Below are positions 1-6,285 of a stretch of 9,992 nt of DNA, piece after piece (the first letter of the stretch is position 1; each line of letters starts with the position of its first letter). Origin of the DNA: DASYPP01 sp036006525 (GTDB lineage Bacteria > Gemmatimonadota > Gemmatimonadetes > Gemmatimonadales > GWC2-71-9). The notes beneath the pieces are model-generated. The model was not told the DNA's origin. It ran no database searches and worked only from the letters and a program-made list of their open reading frames with translations. A program made the translations under genes and the position numbers. Where the stretch lies: assembly GCA_036006525.1 (NCBI GenBank), contig DASYPP010000041.1, forward strand, positions 1 through 9,992, given 5' to 3'.

Positions 1-830
1 GTCCGGGAAACCACGCGGGCCGAAAAGGTCGAATCCAGCGAGACGATCTGGATCAGGAACTCGGCCTCCGCATCCCGCAGCTTTTCCGGGGTGAGCCCGG
101 CCAGCGGACTATCCCGGGTGATCGGATGGACCACCGTCCAGTGCAAGGTGAAGAATTCGACGACCGCGCGCTCGAGACCCAACTGGTGAAAGCGACGCAC
201 CCGCTTGCCGTCGACCTCCTCGAACCATGCCAGGTTGACCCGGGCGGACACCTCGTGCAGCTCGGCCGGACTCATGTTGACGATCCGGAACATGAAGCCC
301 CGGCCACCCTGGTACGGGGCGATCACAGCGGACTGGGAGAACCGGATGTTGGCCCTCGGCTGGGTCATCCGCGCCAGCATGAGCCCGATCAAGGCGACGA
401 TCGAAAGGACGCCCAGCACCGCCTCGACCACCGTGAGCCAGACCGCGGTCTCGCCGACCGGATAGAGCGACCCGGTGCCGAGCGAGGTGAACACTCCGAT
501 ACTGTAGTAGAGGGCGGTGAGGAACGGGTCACTGATCCGCATGGCCTCCGTGCCGGCTAGCGCGGGATCAATCGAGAGGTAAGCGAGTGCGAATACCCCG
601 TTGACCAGTAAGACCAGACCCACGGTCCAGATCAGGAACCGGGGCCAGGACGCCGCCAGCGCCTGGAGGAAGGTCCGGGACCAGAATTGCTTGCCCAGTC
701 CGTATTTCCTCGCGCTCGGCGTTCCATCGCGGTTGAGAAAGCGGCCGCGCGCCCGGGCGATGACAACACCCCCGAAGCCCAGGTCCTCGGGAGGGGTGTT
801 CGGTGGTTCGGCTGGCTGGACTACGGTCAT
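1..830 (-). CDS. KirBac-type inward-rectifier channel (partial, 3' end outside window) with non-canonical filter
   Basis: This is the first 276 residues of an inner-membrane Kir-family channel; the rest of the cytoplasmic domain lies beyond base 1. Visible in order: a slide-helix-like stretch with SWPRFL (about 61-66), TM1 (about 65-86), a pore helix with LYYSIGVF (107-114), the filter region, TM2 (about 128-153), and the start of the cytoplasmic immunoglobulin-like domain with QPRANIRF (157-164). The stretches HWTVVHPI and DSPLAGLTPE match the KirBac cytoplasmic HxxDExSPLxGxTPE region in position and pattern. The filter reads S-L-G-T-G-S-L-Y-P (116-124) where KirBac1.1 has T-V-G-Y-G-D-M-H-P, so the signature Tyr is Thr and K+ selectivity cannot be assumed. 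The ATG overlaps the stop of the DUF5996 gene (ATGA), implying translational coupling as the last visible gene of the operon. Family confidence is high; ion specificity is unknown. Confidence 0.9.
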   Translation of the reverse strand, partial: MTVVQPAEPPNTPPEDLGFGGVVIARARGRFLNRDGTPSARKYGLGKQFWSRTFLQALAASWPRFLIWTVGLVLLVNGVFALAYLSIDPALAGTEAMRISDPFLTALYYSIGVFTSLGTGSLYPVGETAVWLTVVEAVLGVLSIVALIGLMLARMTQPRANIRFSQSAVIAPYQGGRGFMFRIVNMSPAELHEVSARVNLAWFEEVDGKRVRRFHQLGLERAVVEFFTLHWTVVHPITRDSPLAGLTPEKLRDAEAEFLIQIVSLDSTFSARVVSR

Positions 831-1780
831 GCGGTTTCTCCCTGAATGATGCGCTCGGAATCTAACCTCCGCTCCAGCGCCATCCGGTCCCAGCCGCACA
901 ACCCGGCCGCCGCTTCATAGGTGCTCTGGAGAAAACTGAGCAGCGTCGCATCGGGGTCTCGGGCGGTGCGCACCGCATCGTACGGAAGGATCCATTCGCG
1001 AAGATTGGAGTTCCAGGTCGCTGCCTCAGGCAAGACAGCGGCGTTCTGACAGCCGTCCGGCACCGGGTAGGAGTAGGCGTAGAAAGAGGATTCCGGCACC
1101 GGATCGCCGCCCGGCCACCAGCCCGCGCTGATGCATTCGTGGGAGTAGGCTTCGCGGGTCACCCGGTCGGCGAGGTGGGGAATCCCGCCAGGATGCCGGG
1201 GGCCAGGCCGGCCGGAGAAACGAGTACAGGAAAGATCGAAGCCGCCCCACCAGAAGTGGACCGGACTGCACTTGCCGATGAAGCGTCCCCGAAACCGGTG
1301 GAATACCCGGTTAGTCTGGACCAGCAGCCGCCAGAAGCGCTGCACCGCATCGGGGTCGTAGGACCGGTGGGTCTCGTCCTGGTCGAGACGGATCACTTCG
1401 GGGATTTCGACCGGCCAGGGCCAGATGCGGACGTCCACTCCCACGCCCCGTAAAGTGCTCATCACGTCGCGGTAGAAATCCGCCACCGTCCGCGGGCGCA
1501 AGGCGATCGCGGCTTCTTTGCCCCAGCTGGTTTCCACCCGAAGGACGTGATCGAGGAAGTCGAATATCATTTCGACCGCGCCCTCGCGGTACGGCATGGC
1601 CGAGGTGGTGAGTCCCCGCGCGCTGACATAGAGCGGCACCTGCCACCAGTGGTTCACCATCGGCGCCAGCGCCAGCCGGATCTTGCCGACGACCTGGGTC
1701 CACAGCTGGAGGGTATCCCGGGTACTCTCCCACTCGCCCAGCGAGAGCGGCGGCCAGTCAGTACTCGGCAAAAGCCTCAT
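827..1780 (-). CDS. DUF5996 family protein
   Basis: Recognised as a DUF5996 protein, a family of unknown function, from its N-terminal hallmark: W-P-x-L near the start, then TLQLWTQVVGKIRLAL and NHWWQVPLYVSARGLTTS. It gives 317 aa from the ATG at 1780, close to the roughly 300 aa I recall for the family. It is rich in Trp, Tyr and His (for example HFWWGGFDLSCTRFSGRPGP) and has no signal peptide or membrane segment, so it is probably a soluble cytoplasmic enzyme. The frame stays open upstream to 1885, but that part overlaps the zinc finger gene and lacks family similarity. The ATG at 1780 therefore overlaps the preceding gene by 23 nt and has only a weak ribosome-binding site. Its stop overlaps the Kir start. 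I assign no biochemical function. Confidence 0.88.
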   Translation of the reverse strand: MRLLPSTDWPPLSLGEWESTRDTLQLWTQVVGKIRLALAPMVNHWWQVPLYVSARGLTTSAMPYREGAVEMIFDFLDHVLRVETSWGKEAAIALRPRTVADFYRDVMSTLRGVGVDVRIWPWPVEIPEVIRLDQDETHRSYDPDAVQRFWRLLVQTNRVFHRFRGRFIGKCSPVHFWWGGFDLSCTRFSGRPGPRHPGGIPHLADRVTREAYSHECISAGWWPGGDPVPESSFYAYSYPVPDGCQNAAVLPEAATWNSNLREWILPYDAVRTARDPDATLLSFLQSTYEAAAGLCGWDRMALERRLDSERIIQGETA

Positions 1781-2033
1781 CCGGATAGCAATACAACCAC
1801 CGTTCCCCCGGTTCCGCCGACGCGACCACTGGATGCCGGCTGGCTCGCGCGTGCTTGCTGGCGTGCTGGTTGGGTGAGCTGTCACAACATTGAGTCGTGC
1901 CGCACTCCTGGCAGGTCCGGAGATGGACCCAGCTGGCGCCGATCTTCATGCACTCCTCGCACTCCCGGCGCTTGGCGGGGCGGACGCTGGTGACCGCAGC
2001 GATATGAGCGCAGGCTTTGTCCGCCATGGTCAT
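1758..2033 (-). CDS. UBP-type zinc finger protein
   Basis: A 91-aa protein that is essentially one zf-UBP domain. Ligand-type residues are C8-x-H10, C25-x-x-C28, C41-x-x-C44, C49/C50, H57, H61 and H67, with the family strings SWVHLRTCQECG, CCDSSPNQHASKHA, SRHPV and WLYCYPDE. In eukaryotes this fold binds the free C-terminal Gly-Gly of ubiquitin; the role of bacterial stand-alone versions is unclear to me. The chosen start at 2033 shares ATGA with the dps stop, and a second ATG at 2027 is equally possible. From memory, such proteins are often encoded near cyclic-nucleotide-domain/FAD reductases, as in this operon, which suggests a functional or redox partnership. That partnership is inference. 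Confidence 0.9.
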   Translation of the reverse strand: MTMADKACAHIAAVTSVRPAKRRECEECMKIGASWVHLRTCQECGTTQCCDSSPNQHASKHARASRHPVVASAEPGERWLYCYPDEAFAEY

Positions 2034-2608
2034 TCGCCGTCGAACGCAGGTTCGCCCTGCTGGTGGGCCTCGACGAACCAGAGCCACTGGTCCACGCCGC
2101 GGGAGATCCCGGTCAGGATATCGGCGCTGCCGGCATCCTCCAGCTCGTTCATCTCCTCGATGCCGATCCGGACCGTGCGCCCGAACTGGGCCAGGCTGTC
2201 GGACAACGCCGCGACGTGCTCGGCACCGGACGACAGGGCCAGGGGATAGTCGATCAGGGTTGTCCGGGCCACCACGCTCCGCGCCGTGCCCAGGGCGATG
2301 CCGCCCAGCTGCACGATCCGCTCGGCGATCAGGTCGACGTACTCTTCGACCGACTCGTTGATCTCGTCGAACAGCTTGTGCAATGCTATGAAGTTCGGGC
2401 CCTTCACGTTCCAGTGGGCCTGCTTGCACTGGGTCTGCAGGTCGATGCAATCGGCCAACCGCTGGTTCAGCAGCTGGATGACCTCGATGCGGGTGGCCTG
2501 GGGAAGGTCGTTCTTGGTGGTATACAGCTGGGTATCGGCCGGGCGCGGCGCACTCGAGCTGCGAGCGGCTGACCGGGGACGGGGAGGTGCAGCGACAGCA
2601 CGGGCCAT
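2030..2608 (-). CDS. dps: Dps-family DNA-protection ferritin
   Basis: A 192-aa Dps protein: a four-helix ferritin-like subunit that usually assembles into dodecamers, oxidises Fe(II) with peroxide, stores iron and can coat DNA in the cytoplasm. The inter-subunit ferroxidase residues are visible: H65 in AHWNVKGPNF, H77 in ALHKLFDE, and D92 and E96 in YVDLIAERIVQLGG. The start at 2608 is fixed by an AGGAG site 7 nt upstream and by its position 19 nt after the reductase stop; the open frame further upstream is a shadow of the reductase gene. Residues 1-24 are rich in Arg, Ala, Pro and Ser and precede the first helix, so they could be a DNA-binding tail. The stop overlaps the zinc finger start. 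Confidence 0.95.
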   Translation of the reverse strand: MARAVAAPPRPRSAARSSSAPRPADTQLYTTKNDLPQATRIEVIQLLNQRLADCIDLQTQCKQAHWNVKGPNFIALHKLFDEINESVEEYVDLIAERIVQLGGIALGTARSVVARTTLIDYPLALSSGAEHVAALSDSLAQFGRTVRIGIEEMNELEDAGSADILTGISRGVDQWLWFVEAHQQGEPAFDGE

Positions 2609-2615
2609 GGCGGAT

Positions 2616-2620
2616 CTCCT
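2616..2620 (-). promoter_or_regulatory. ribosome binding site for dps
   Basis: AGGAG on the minus strand, 7 nt before the dps ATG. It is the clearest Shine-Dalgarno site of the operon and decides the dps start against longer in-frame alternatives. Confidence 0.75.
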
Positions 2621-2627
2621 GGTGAAC

Positions 2628-4313
2628 CTATTCGTGCAGTACCTGGTGAACAAACGAAATTGCAATCGAACCCTCACCAACCGCCGACGCAACCCGCTTG
2701 ATGTTGCCACCCCGCACGTCTCCGACGGCGAACACTCCCGGCAGGCTGGTTTCCAGCAGGTGGGGCGCCCGGGCCAGTGGCCAGTGCGCCGTGGCGAGGT
2801 CCTCCGGCGCCAGGCCGCCCCCGGTCTTGATGAAGCCTTTCGGATCCAGCGCAAGACAACCCTGCAGCCAGGCCGTGTTCGGCACGGCGCCGGTCATGAC
2901 GAAGAGGTGACGGATATCCCGGGTCTCGATCGCTCCGGTCCCATTGTCCCGCCACTGCAACCGCTCCAGGTGGTCGCTGCCTTCCAGGGCGGCAACTTCG
3001 GTGTTGGTTCTGAGCTCGATTGCCGGATTCTCTTCGATGCGCCGGATCAGGTACCGGGACATGGTTTCCGCCAGTCCGCCGGCTCGAATCAGCATGTGAA
3101 CCCGCTTGGCGGTCTGGGCGAGAAACACCGCCGCCTGGCCGGCCGAATTGCCCCCGCCCACCACGACAACCTCCTCGCCGCGGCACACCTGGGCCTCGAA
3201 GAAGGTGGCGCCATAGTACACCCCGGCGTTCTCAAAGCTTGCGAGATTCTCGAGCGGGAGGCGGCGGTAATCCGCCCCGGATGCAATCACGATCGTGCGG
3301 GCGCTTACCCGGGAGCCATCGGCCAGGTCGACCGCATACGGCCGCCGTTCGCACTTCAGGGTCAGGGCATCTTTCGCGATCATCACCTGGGCGCCGAACT
3401 TCTGGGCCTGGTCATAGGCGCGCGCGGCGAGGTCCTGGCCGCTGATACCGGTGGGGAACCCGAGGTAGTTCTCGATCCTCGAGCTGGTCCCGGCCTGGCC
3501 GCCCGGCGCGTTCGATTCGATCACCAGGACATCGAGCCCTTCCGAGGCGCCGTACACCGCGGCCGCCAGTCCCGAAGGCCCCGCGCCGATCACGACCACG
3601 TCGCGCAGGTGAGTCCGGTCGATCGCGGTGTTGAATCCCAGGCAATCCGCGATTTCGCCGTTGCTCGGATTCCGGAGCACCACGACTCCCTGGCAGATGG
3701 CAATCGGCACGTCCTCGAGTCCCACGTGAAAGCCGTCGAGCAGCTCCTGGACGCCGGCGTCGTGGTCGAGGTCGATGTAAGTGTACGGGTGGCCGTTCCG
3801 GGTGAGGAATTCCTTCAGTCGAAGCGTGTCCCGGCAATGCTGCGAGCCGATCAGGACGACATCGCCGATGCCCTTGGCGATCAGTTCCACCCGGCGCAGG
3901 ATGAACGCCCGCATGATGATCTCGCCCAGCTCGCTGTCGGTCTGCACCAGCGAAAGGAGGTGCTCCCGATCGAGCTCGATCACCTCGCCCGCTTCTTTCA
4001 CCCGGATTTCCACCAGGGTACGGCGGCCGGAGAGCATGCTGACTTCGCCGGTGAATTCTCCGGTCCCCTGCACGGTGACCAGGGTCTCGATGGATTGAAA
4101 GGGCCGAACGATCTCGAGCTGACCGCTACGGACGACGAAGAAGGGGATGATCACCTCTCCGGCCTTGATCAGCACCTCGCCCTGGCGAGTCGGGCGCGGC
4201 TTCCCATGCGCCGCGATGCGGCCGACCTGTTCCTCTGTGAGGGTCGGGAAGATCCGGTCCCGGGTCGATTGGGTAAGGGGGAGGGTGGCGGGTGCGGCGA
4301 TGGCTTCAGACAC
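2628..4313 (-). CDS. Cyclic-nucleotide-binding-domain FAD/NAD(P) reductase, thioredoxin-reductase fold without CxxC
   Basis: A 561-aa three-part flavoprotein from the GTG at 4313. Residues about 20-130 form a cNMP-binding domain with a phosphate-cassette-like GEVSML (89-94) and Arg98-Thr99. Residues about 150-225 are a thioredoxin/glutaredoxin-like module (VVLIGSQHCRDTLRL) with a single Cys at its active-site position. Residues about 237-561 have the thioredoxin reductase fold: FAD motif GAGPSG (244-248 area), GGQAG...ENYLGFP, NAD(P) motif GGGNSAGQAA (387-395 area) and C-terminal GVFAVGDVRGG. Where TrxB has CATC there is YYGATFFEAQVC, so classical thioredoxin reduction is unlikely; I recall this loss as typical of the cNMP-linked subfamily. 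The frame opens with TTG at 4382, but that TTG belongs to a promoter -35 box, so I chose GTG 4313. No good ribosome-binding site is visible, and a 5-codon out-of-frame ATG frame (4306-4323) overlaps the start. It is the first gene of the operon. Confidence 0.9.
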   Translation of the reverse strand: MSEAIAAPATLPLTQSTRDRIFPTLTEEQVGRIAAHGKPRPTRQGEVLIKAGEVIIPFFVVRSGQLEIVRPFQSIETLVTVQGTGEFTGEVSMLSGRRTLVEIRVKEAGEVIELDREHLLSLVQTDSELGEIIMRAFILRRVELIAKGIGDVVLIGSQHCRDTLRLKEFLTRNGHPYTYIDLDHDAGVQELLDGFHVGLEDVPIAICQGVVVLRNPSNGEIADCLGFNTAIDRTHLRDVVVIGAGPSGLAAAVYGASEGLDVLVIESNAPGGQAGTSSRIENYLGFPTGISGQDLAARAYDQAQKFGAQVMIAKDALTLKCERRPYAVDLADGSRVSARTIVIASGADYRRLPLENLASFENAGVYYGATFFEAQVCRGEEVVVVGGGNSAGQAAVFLAQTAKRVHMLIRAGGLAETMSRYLIRRIEENPAIELRTNTEVAALEGSDHLERLQWRDNGTGAIETRDIRHLFVMTGAVPNTAWLQGCLALDPKGFIKTGGGLAPEDLATAHWPLARAPHLLETSLPGVFAVGDVRGGNIKRVASAVGEGSIAISFVHQVLHE

Positions 4314-4353
4314 CGTAATCCATTGTTCGCGAGCGGTGGGTCCGGGAAATCTG

Positions 4354-4382
4354 ATCTTATCCCGGTCCTGTATTCGAGTCAA
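4354..4382 (-). promoter_or_regulatory. sigma70-like promoter of the reductase-dps operon
   Basis: On the minus strand, TTGACT (4377-4382; 5 of 6 match to consensus) is followed by an exact 17-nt spacer and TAAGAT (4354-4359; 4 of 6). The predicted transcript start is about 4346, giving a leader of roughly 33 nt before the GTG at 4313. It lies just beyond the hairpin that ends the upstream lipoprotein gene. Seen directly in the sequence; activity is inferred. Confidence 0.6.
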
Positions 4383-4401
4383 CCAGAAGTCCGCACAGCA
4401 A

Positions 4402-4428
4402 CAACGGCGACCCTGTCGGTCGCCGTTG
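4402..4428 (-). terminator. hairpin terminator after the lipoprotein gene
   Basis: A perfect 11-bp inverted repeat (CAACGGCGACC / GGTCGCCGTTG) with a 5-nt loop, 30 nt after the lipoprotein stop and 20 nt before the next promoter. The following minus-strand bases (TTGCTGTG) are only weakly T-rich, so intrinsic termination may be imperfect, but stem quality and placement strongly suggest a terminator. Confidence 0.7.
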
Positions 4429-4458
4429 GTTCATGCCGGTGTTCAGGTACTTCTTCTC

Positions 4459-5997
4459 CTAGTACAGGGTCAGAACCCCATCCATCGTACCACCGCCGAA
4501 TCCCGACTGGAGCTGATTGCTCATGAACCAGTTGAGGGATCCTGCCATGCCGCCCGCAAGGATGTGACCGCTCGAGGTCAGCACGATGCTGCGACCGAAG
4601 TCATCCCTGGAGCCGCCGCTCTGCTGGGAGAAGAGTAACGTCCGCAGGTCGGCGCTGAACCGGACCACCAGGGCGTCCTGCATTCCGCCGGGGCCCAGGC
4701 GCCCATCGGTGAGCGGCACATCGGAGGAAATCGAATTTCCCGAGACGACGACCTGCACCCCATCGGTCGCGATGCCCTGGAAATCATCGGTCGAGGAGCC
4801 GCCGAAGTACGTCGCGTTGACGAGCGCACCGGTCGGGCTGACCTTCACGATGAACGCATCCTTGGGACCGCGGCGCGTCGTCTGGAAGCCGCCGGATACG
4901 CCCGGCAAGTCCGCCGAGCTGCTGGAGGAGGCGATATATGCATTGTCCTGGGGATCGACGGCGAGGTTGTGGGTTTCCACATCTTCCTCGGCGGATCCAC
5001 CGACATAGGTCGCGTAGATCAGCGTCGTCAGCTGGTCGTCGAAGCAGGCGATGAAGTCATCCGTGGCGCCGGAGAGCGTGTGATCGAAACCGCCCGGCGT
5101 GGGCAAGTTGCTCGAGGTGGTCTGGCCGGCGAGGTAGACGCGGCCGTTCATCCACCGGATTGACGGGTTTTGTGCTTCCTTGCCGTTCCCACCGAAATAG
5201 GTGGCGGCCAGGATCGTCTTCCCGTCGGGCGATACCTTCACGATGATATTCTCCGGGTTTCCCGGCCAGGTCTTCGCGTAACCATTCCCGGCCCACGTGG
5301 GGTCCAGTCCCGGCAGGTCCTGACGGTACGGAAGATAGAGATTGCCCAGGTTGTCGATCGCGACGTCGCGCACGATGCGTTCATCCGCTGTGCCGAGGTA
5401 GGAACAGAACACCACGCTGGCGCCATCGGGGGTCAGCTTGCAGACGAAACCATCCTGGGGACCATAGGGCGGCGTGTTGGGGCTTCCCGCAAACGTCGGG
5501 TCAAAGCTCCCAGCCGTCGCCGGTAACCCGCCGCCGGATCTCCCGGCCACGACGATAAAGCCCTGGGGGTCGATTTCGATGGCATACGCCCGATCGTACT
5601 TGGGCCCGCCCAACAGGGTGGACCACAGGACCTGGCCGGTTGGGGAGAGCTTGGTGACGAACACGTCATAGTTGCCATTCTCGGTGCGGTCGTAAGCGCC
5701 CGAGGTGGTGATGAAGTTCAGCGACTGGGTTCCACCGGTCACGTAGAAATTTCCCTGCGCATCAGTGGCGACATCGCGAACCTGATCCTGCAGCAGGCCG
5801 CCCAGTTGAGTCGACATGGCGGGCATGAGCCCGGTCGCGATCAGCAACTGGGGTGCGGTGGAATCGGCGGCGACGGGTGTTGGCGAGGTGAAATCAGCGG
5901 CGGGATTGTCCCGGTCCTGGCAGGATGACACGACAAGAGCGACCAGCGCCAACCGGCACATCGCGAGACGACGGGCCAGCTTGAAGGTGAACGTCAT
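4459..5997 (-). CDS. SBBP-repeat seven-bladed beta-propeller lipoprotein
   Basis: A 512-aa secreted lipoprotein. The N-terminus has basic residues (KLARR), a hydrophobic core and a lipobox VSSC with Cys26, then a low-complexity linker rich in Ala, Pro, Ser and Thr to about residue 50. From about residue 72 I count seven repeats of roughly 55-70 residues. Each has D-x-x-G-N-x-Y/V-V-x-G-x-(S/T), then D-(A/V)-F-(V/I)-x-K-(L/V)-(S/T)-P-x-G, and usually ends in (T/S)-Y-x-G-G; the last stops at TMDGVLTLY. This matches SBBP (beta-propeller) repeats, and seven is a normal closed propeller number. The ATG at 5997 is preceded by GAGGA at 8 nt, so I prefer it to the TTG at 6012. Ligand is unknown; the cell surface or periplasm is the expected location. 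It is a single-gene unit, with a terminator behind it. Confidence 0.88.
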   Translation of the reverse strand: MTFTFKLARRLAMCRLALVALVVSSCQDRDNPAADFTSPTPVAADSTAPQLLIATGLMPAMSTQLGGLLQDQVRDVATDAQGNFYVTGGTQSLNFITTSGAYDRTENGNYDVFVTKLSPTGQVLWSTLLGGPKYDRAYAIEIDPQGFIVVAGRSGGGLPATAGSFDPTFAGSPNTPPYGPQDGFVCKLTPDGASVVFCSYLGTADERIVRDVAIDNLGNLYLPYRQDLPGLDPTWAGNGYAKTWPGNPENIIVKVSPDGKTILAATYFGGNGKEAQNPSIRWMNGRVYLAGQTTSSNLPTPGGFDHTLSGATDDFIACFDDQLTTLIYATYVGGSAEEDVETHNLAVDPQDNAYIASSSSSADLPGVSGGFQTTRRGPKDAFIVKVSPTGALVNATYFGGSSTDDFQGIATDGVQVVVSGNSISSDVPLTDGRLGPGGMQDALVVRFSADLRTLLFSQQSGGSRDDFGRSIVLTSSGHILAGGMAGSLNWFMSNQLQSGFGGGTMDGVLTLY

Positions 5998-6005
5998 GGG
6001 AATGA

Positions 6006-6010
6006 TCCTC
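6006..6010 (-). promoter_or_regulatory. ribosome binding site for the lipoprotein
   Basis: GAGGA on the minus strand, 8 nt before the ATG at 5997. It supports that ATG over the in-frame TTG at 6012, which would place the site inside the coding region. Confidence 0.6.
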
Positions 6011-6249
6011 AAATATGAGTGAAAATACAGATCGGCGCGGCGCAGTGGTGCGCCAGCGGAGCAGGCTTCAGTGACGGGTAGTCGCTGGCTGGAGTAGCGG
6101 ATTGGAATACAGCGAGGCCGCGAAGATCTTACTGCGGGGAAGGCCTAACTGCGTGGCGTACCTACATCAGGCGAATGAAAGCCGTTCGGGTCTGGTTCCT
6201 CGCGCTGTACCAGGTATATCGGTTGGGGTCCAGGAAACTTGAATCCGGA

Positions 6250-6278
6250 TTGACACAACAAGATGCCGTGCCTAGCAT
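6250..6278 (+). promoter_or_regulatory. sigma70-like promoter, probably giving a leaderless transcript
   Basis: A perfect TTGACA (6250-6255), an exact 17-nt spacer, and TAGCAT (6273-6278; 4 of 6). The expected start point, 7 to 8 nt past the -10 box, falls on or next to the ATG at 6286, which is in frame with the hydrolase just before its conserved FRNPWP. Promoter and leaderless start support one another, but both are predictions. Confidence 0.55.
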
Positions 6279-6285
6279 GCCGCAG

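Larger units (their letters stand above)
5998..6285. other. divergent intergenic region
   Basis: About 290 nt between two divergent units. It holds an A/T-rich patch (about 6010-6030) beside the lipoprotein gene that may contain its promoter, though I find no good -35/-10 pair. A small perfect hairpin, GGCGCA-GTGG-TGCGCC, lies at 6039-6054. The plus-strand promoter lies at 6250-6278. An ATG at 6175 opens a frame continuous with the hydrolase, but its first 37 residues show no family similarity. No RNA gene is recognised. Confidence 0.5.

Noticed and set aside
126..560. A 144-codon plus-strand open frame at the left edge
   Set aside because: Antisense to the Kir channel, whose frame is unbroken and shows all family landmarks.
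4314..4382. TTG start at 4382 for the reductase
   Set aside because: That TTG is the beginning of the promoter -35 box and the residues before the GTG at 4313 lie in the promoter and leader.
2286..4526. A 746-codon plus-strand open frame, the longest in the window
   Set aside because: It lies antisense to the reductase and dps, both with clear domain motifs. Its translation shows no recognisable domain and has shadow-like composition, as expected in high-GC DNA.
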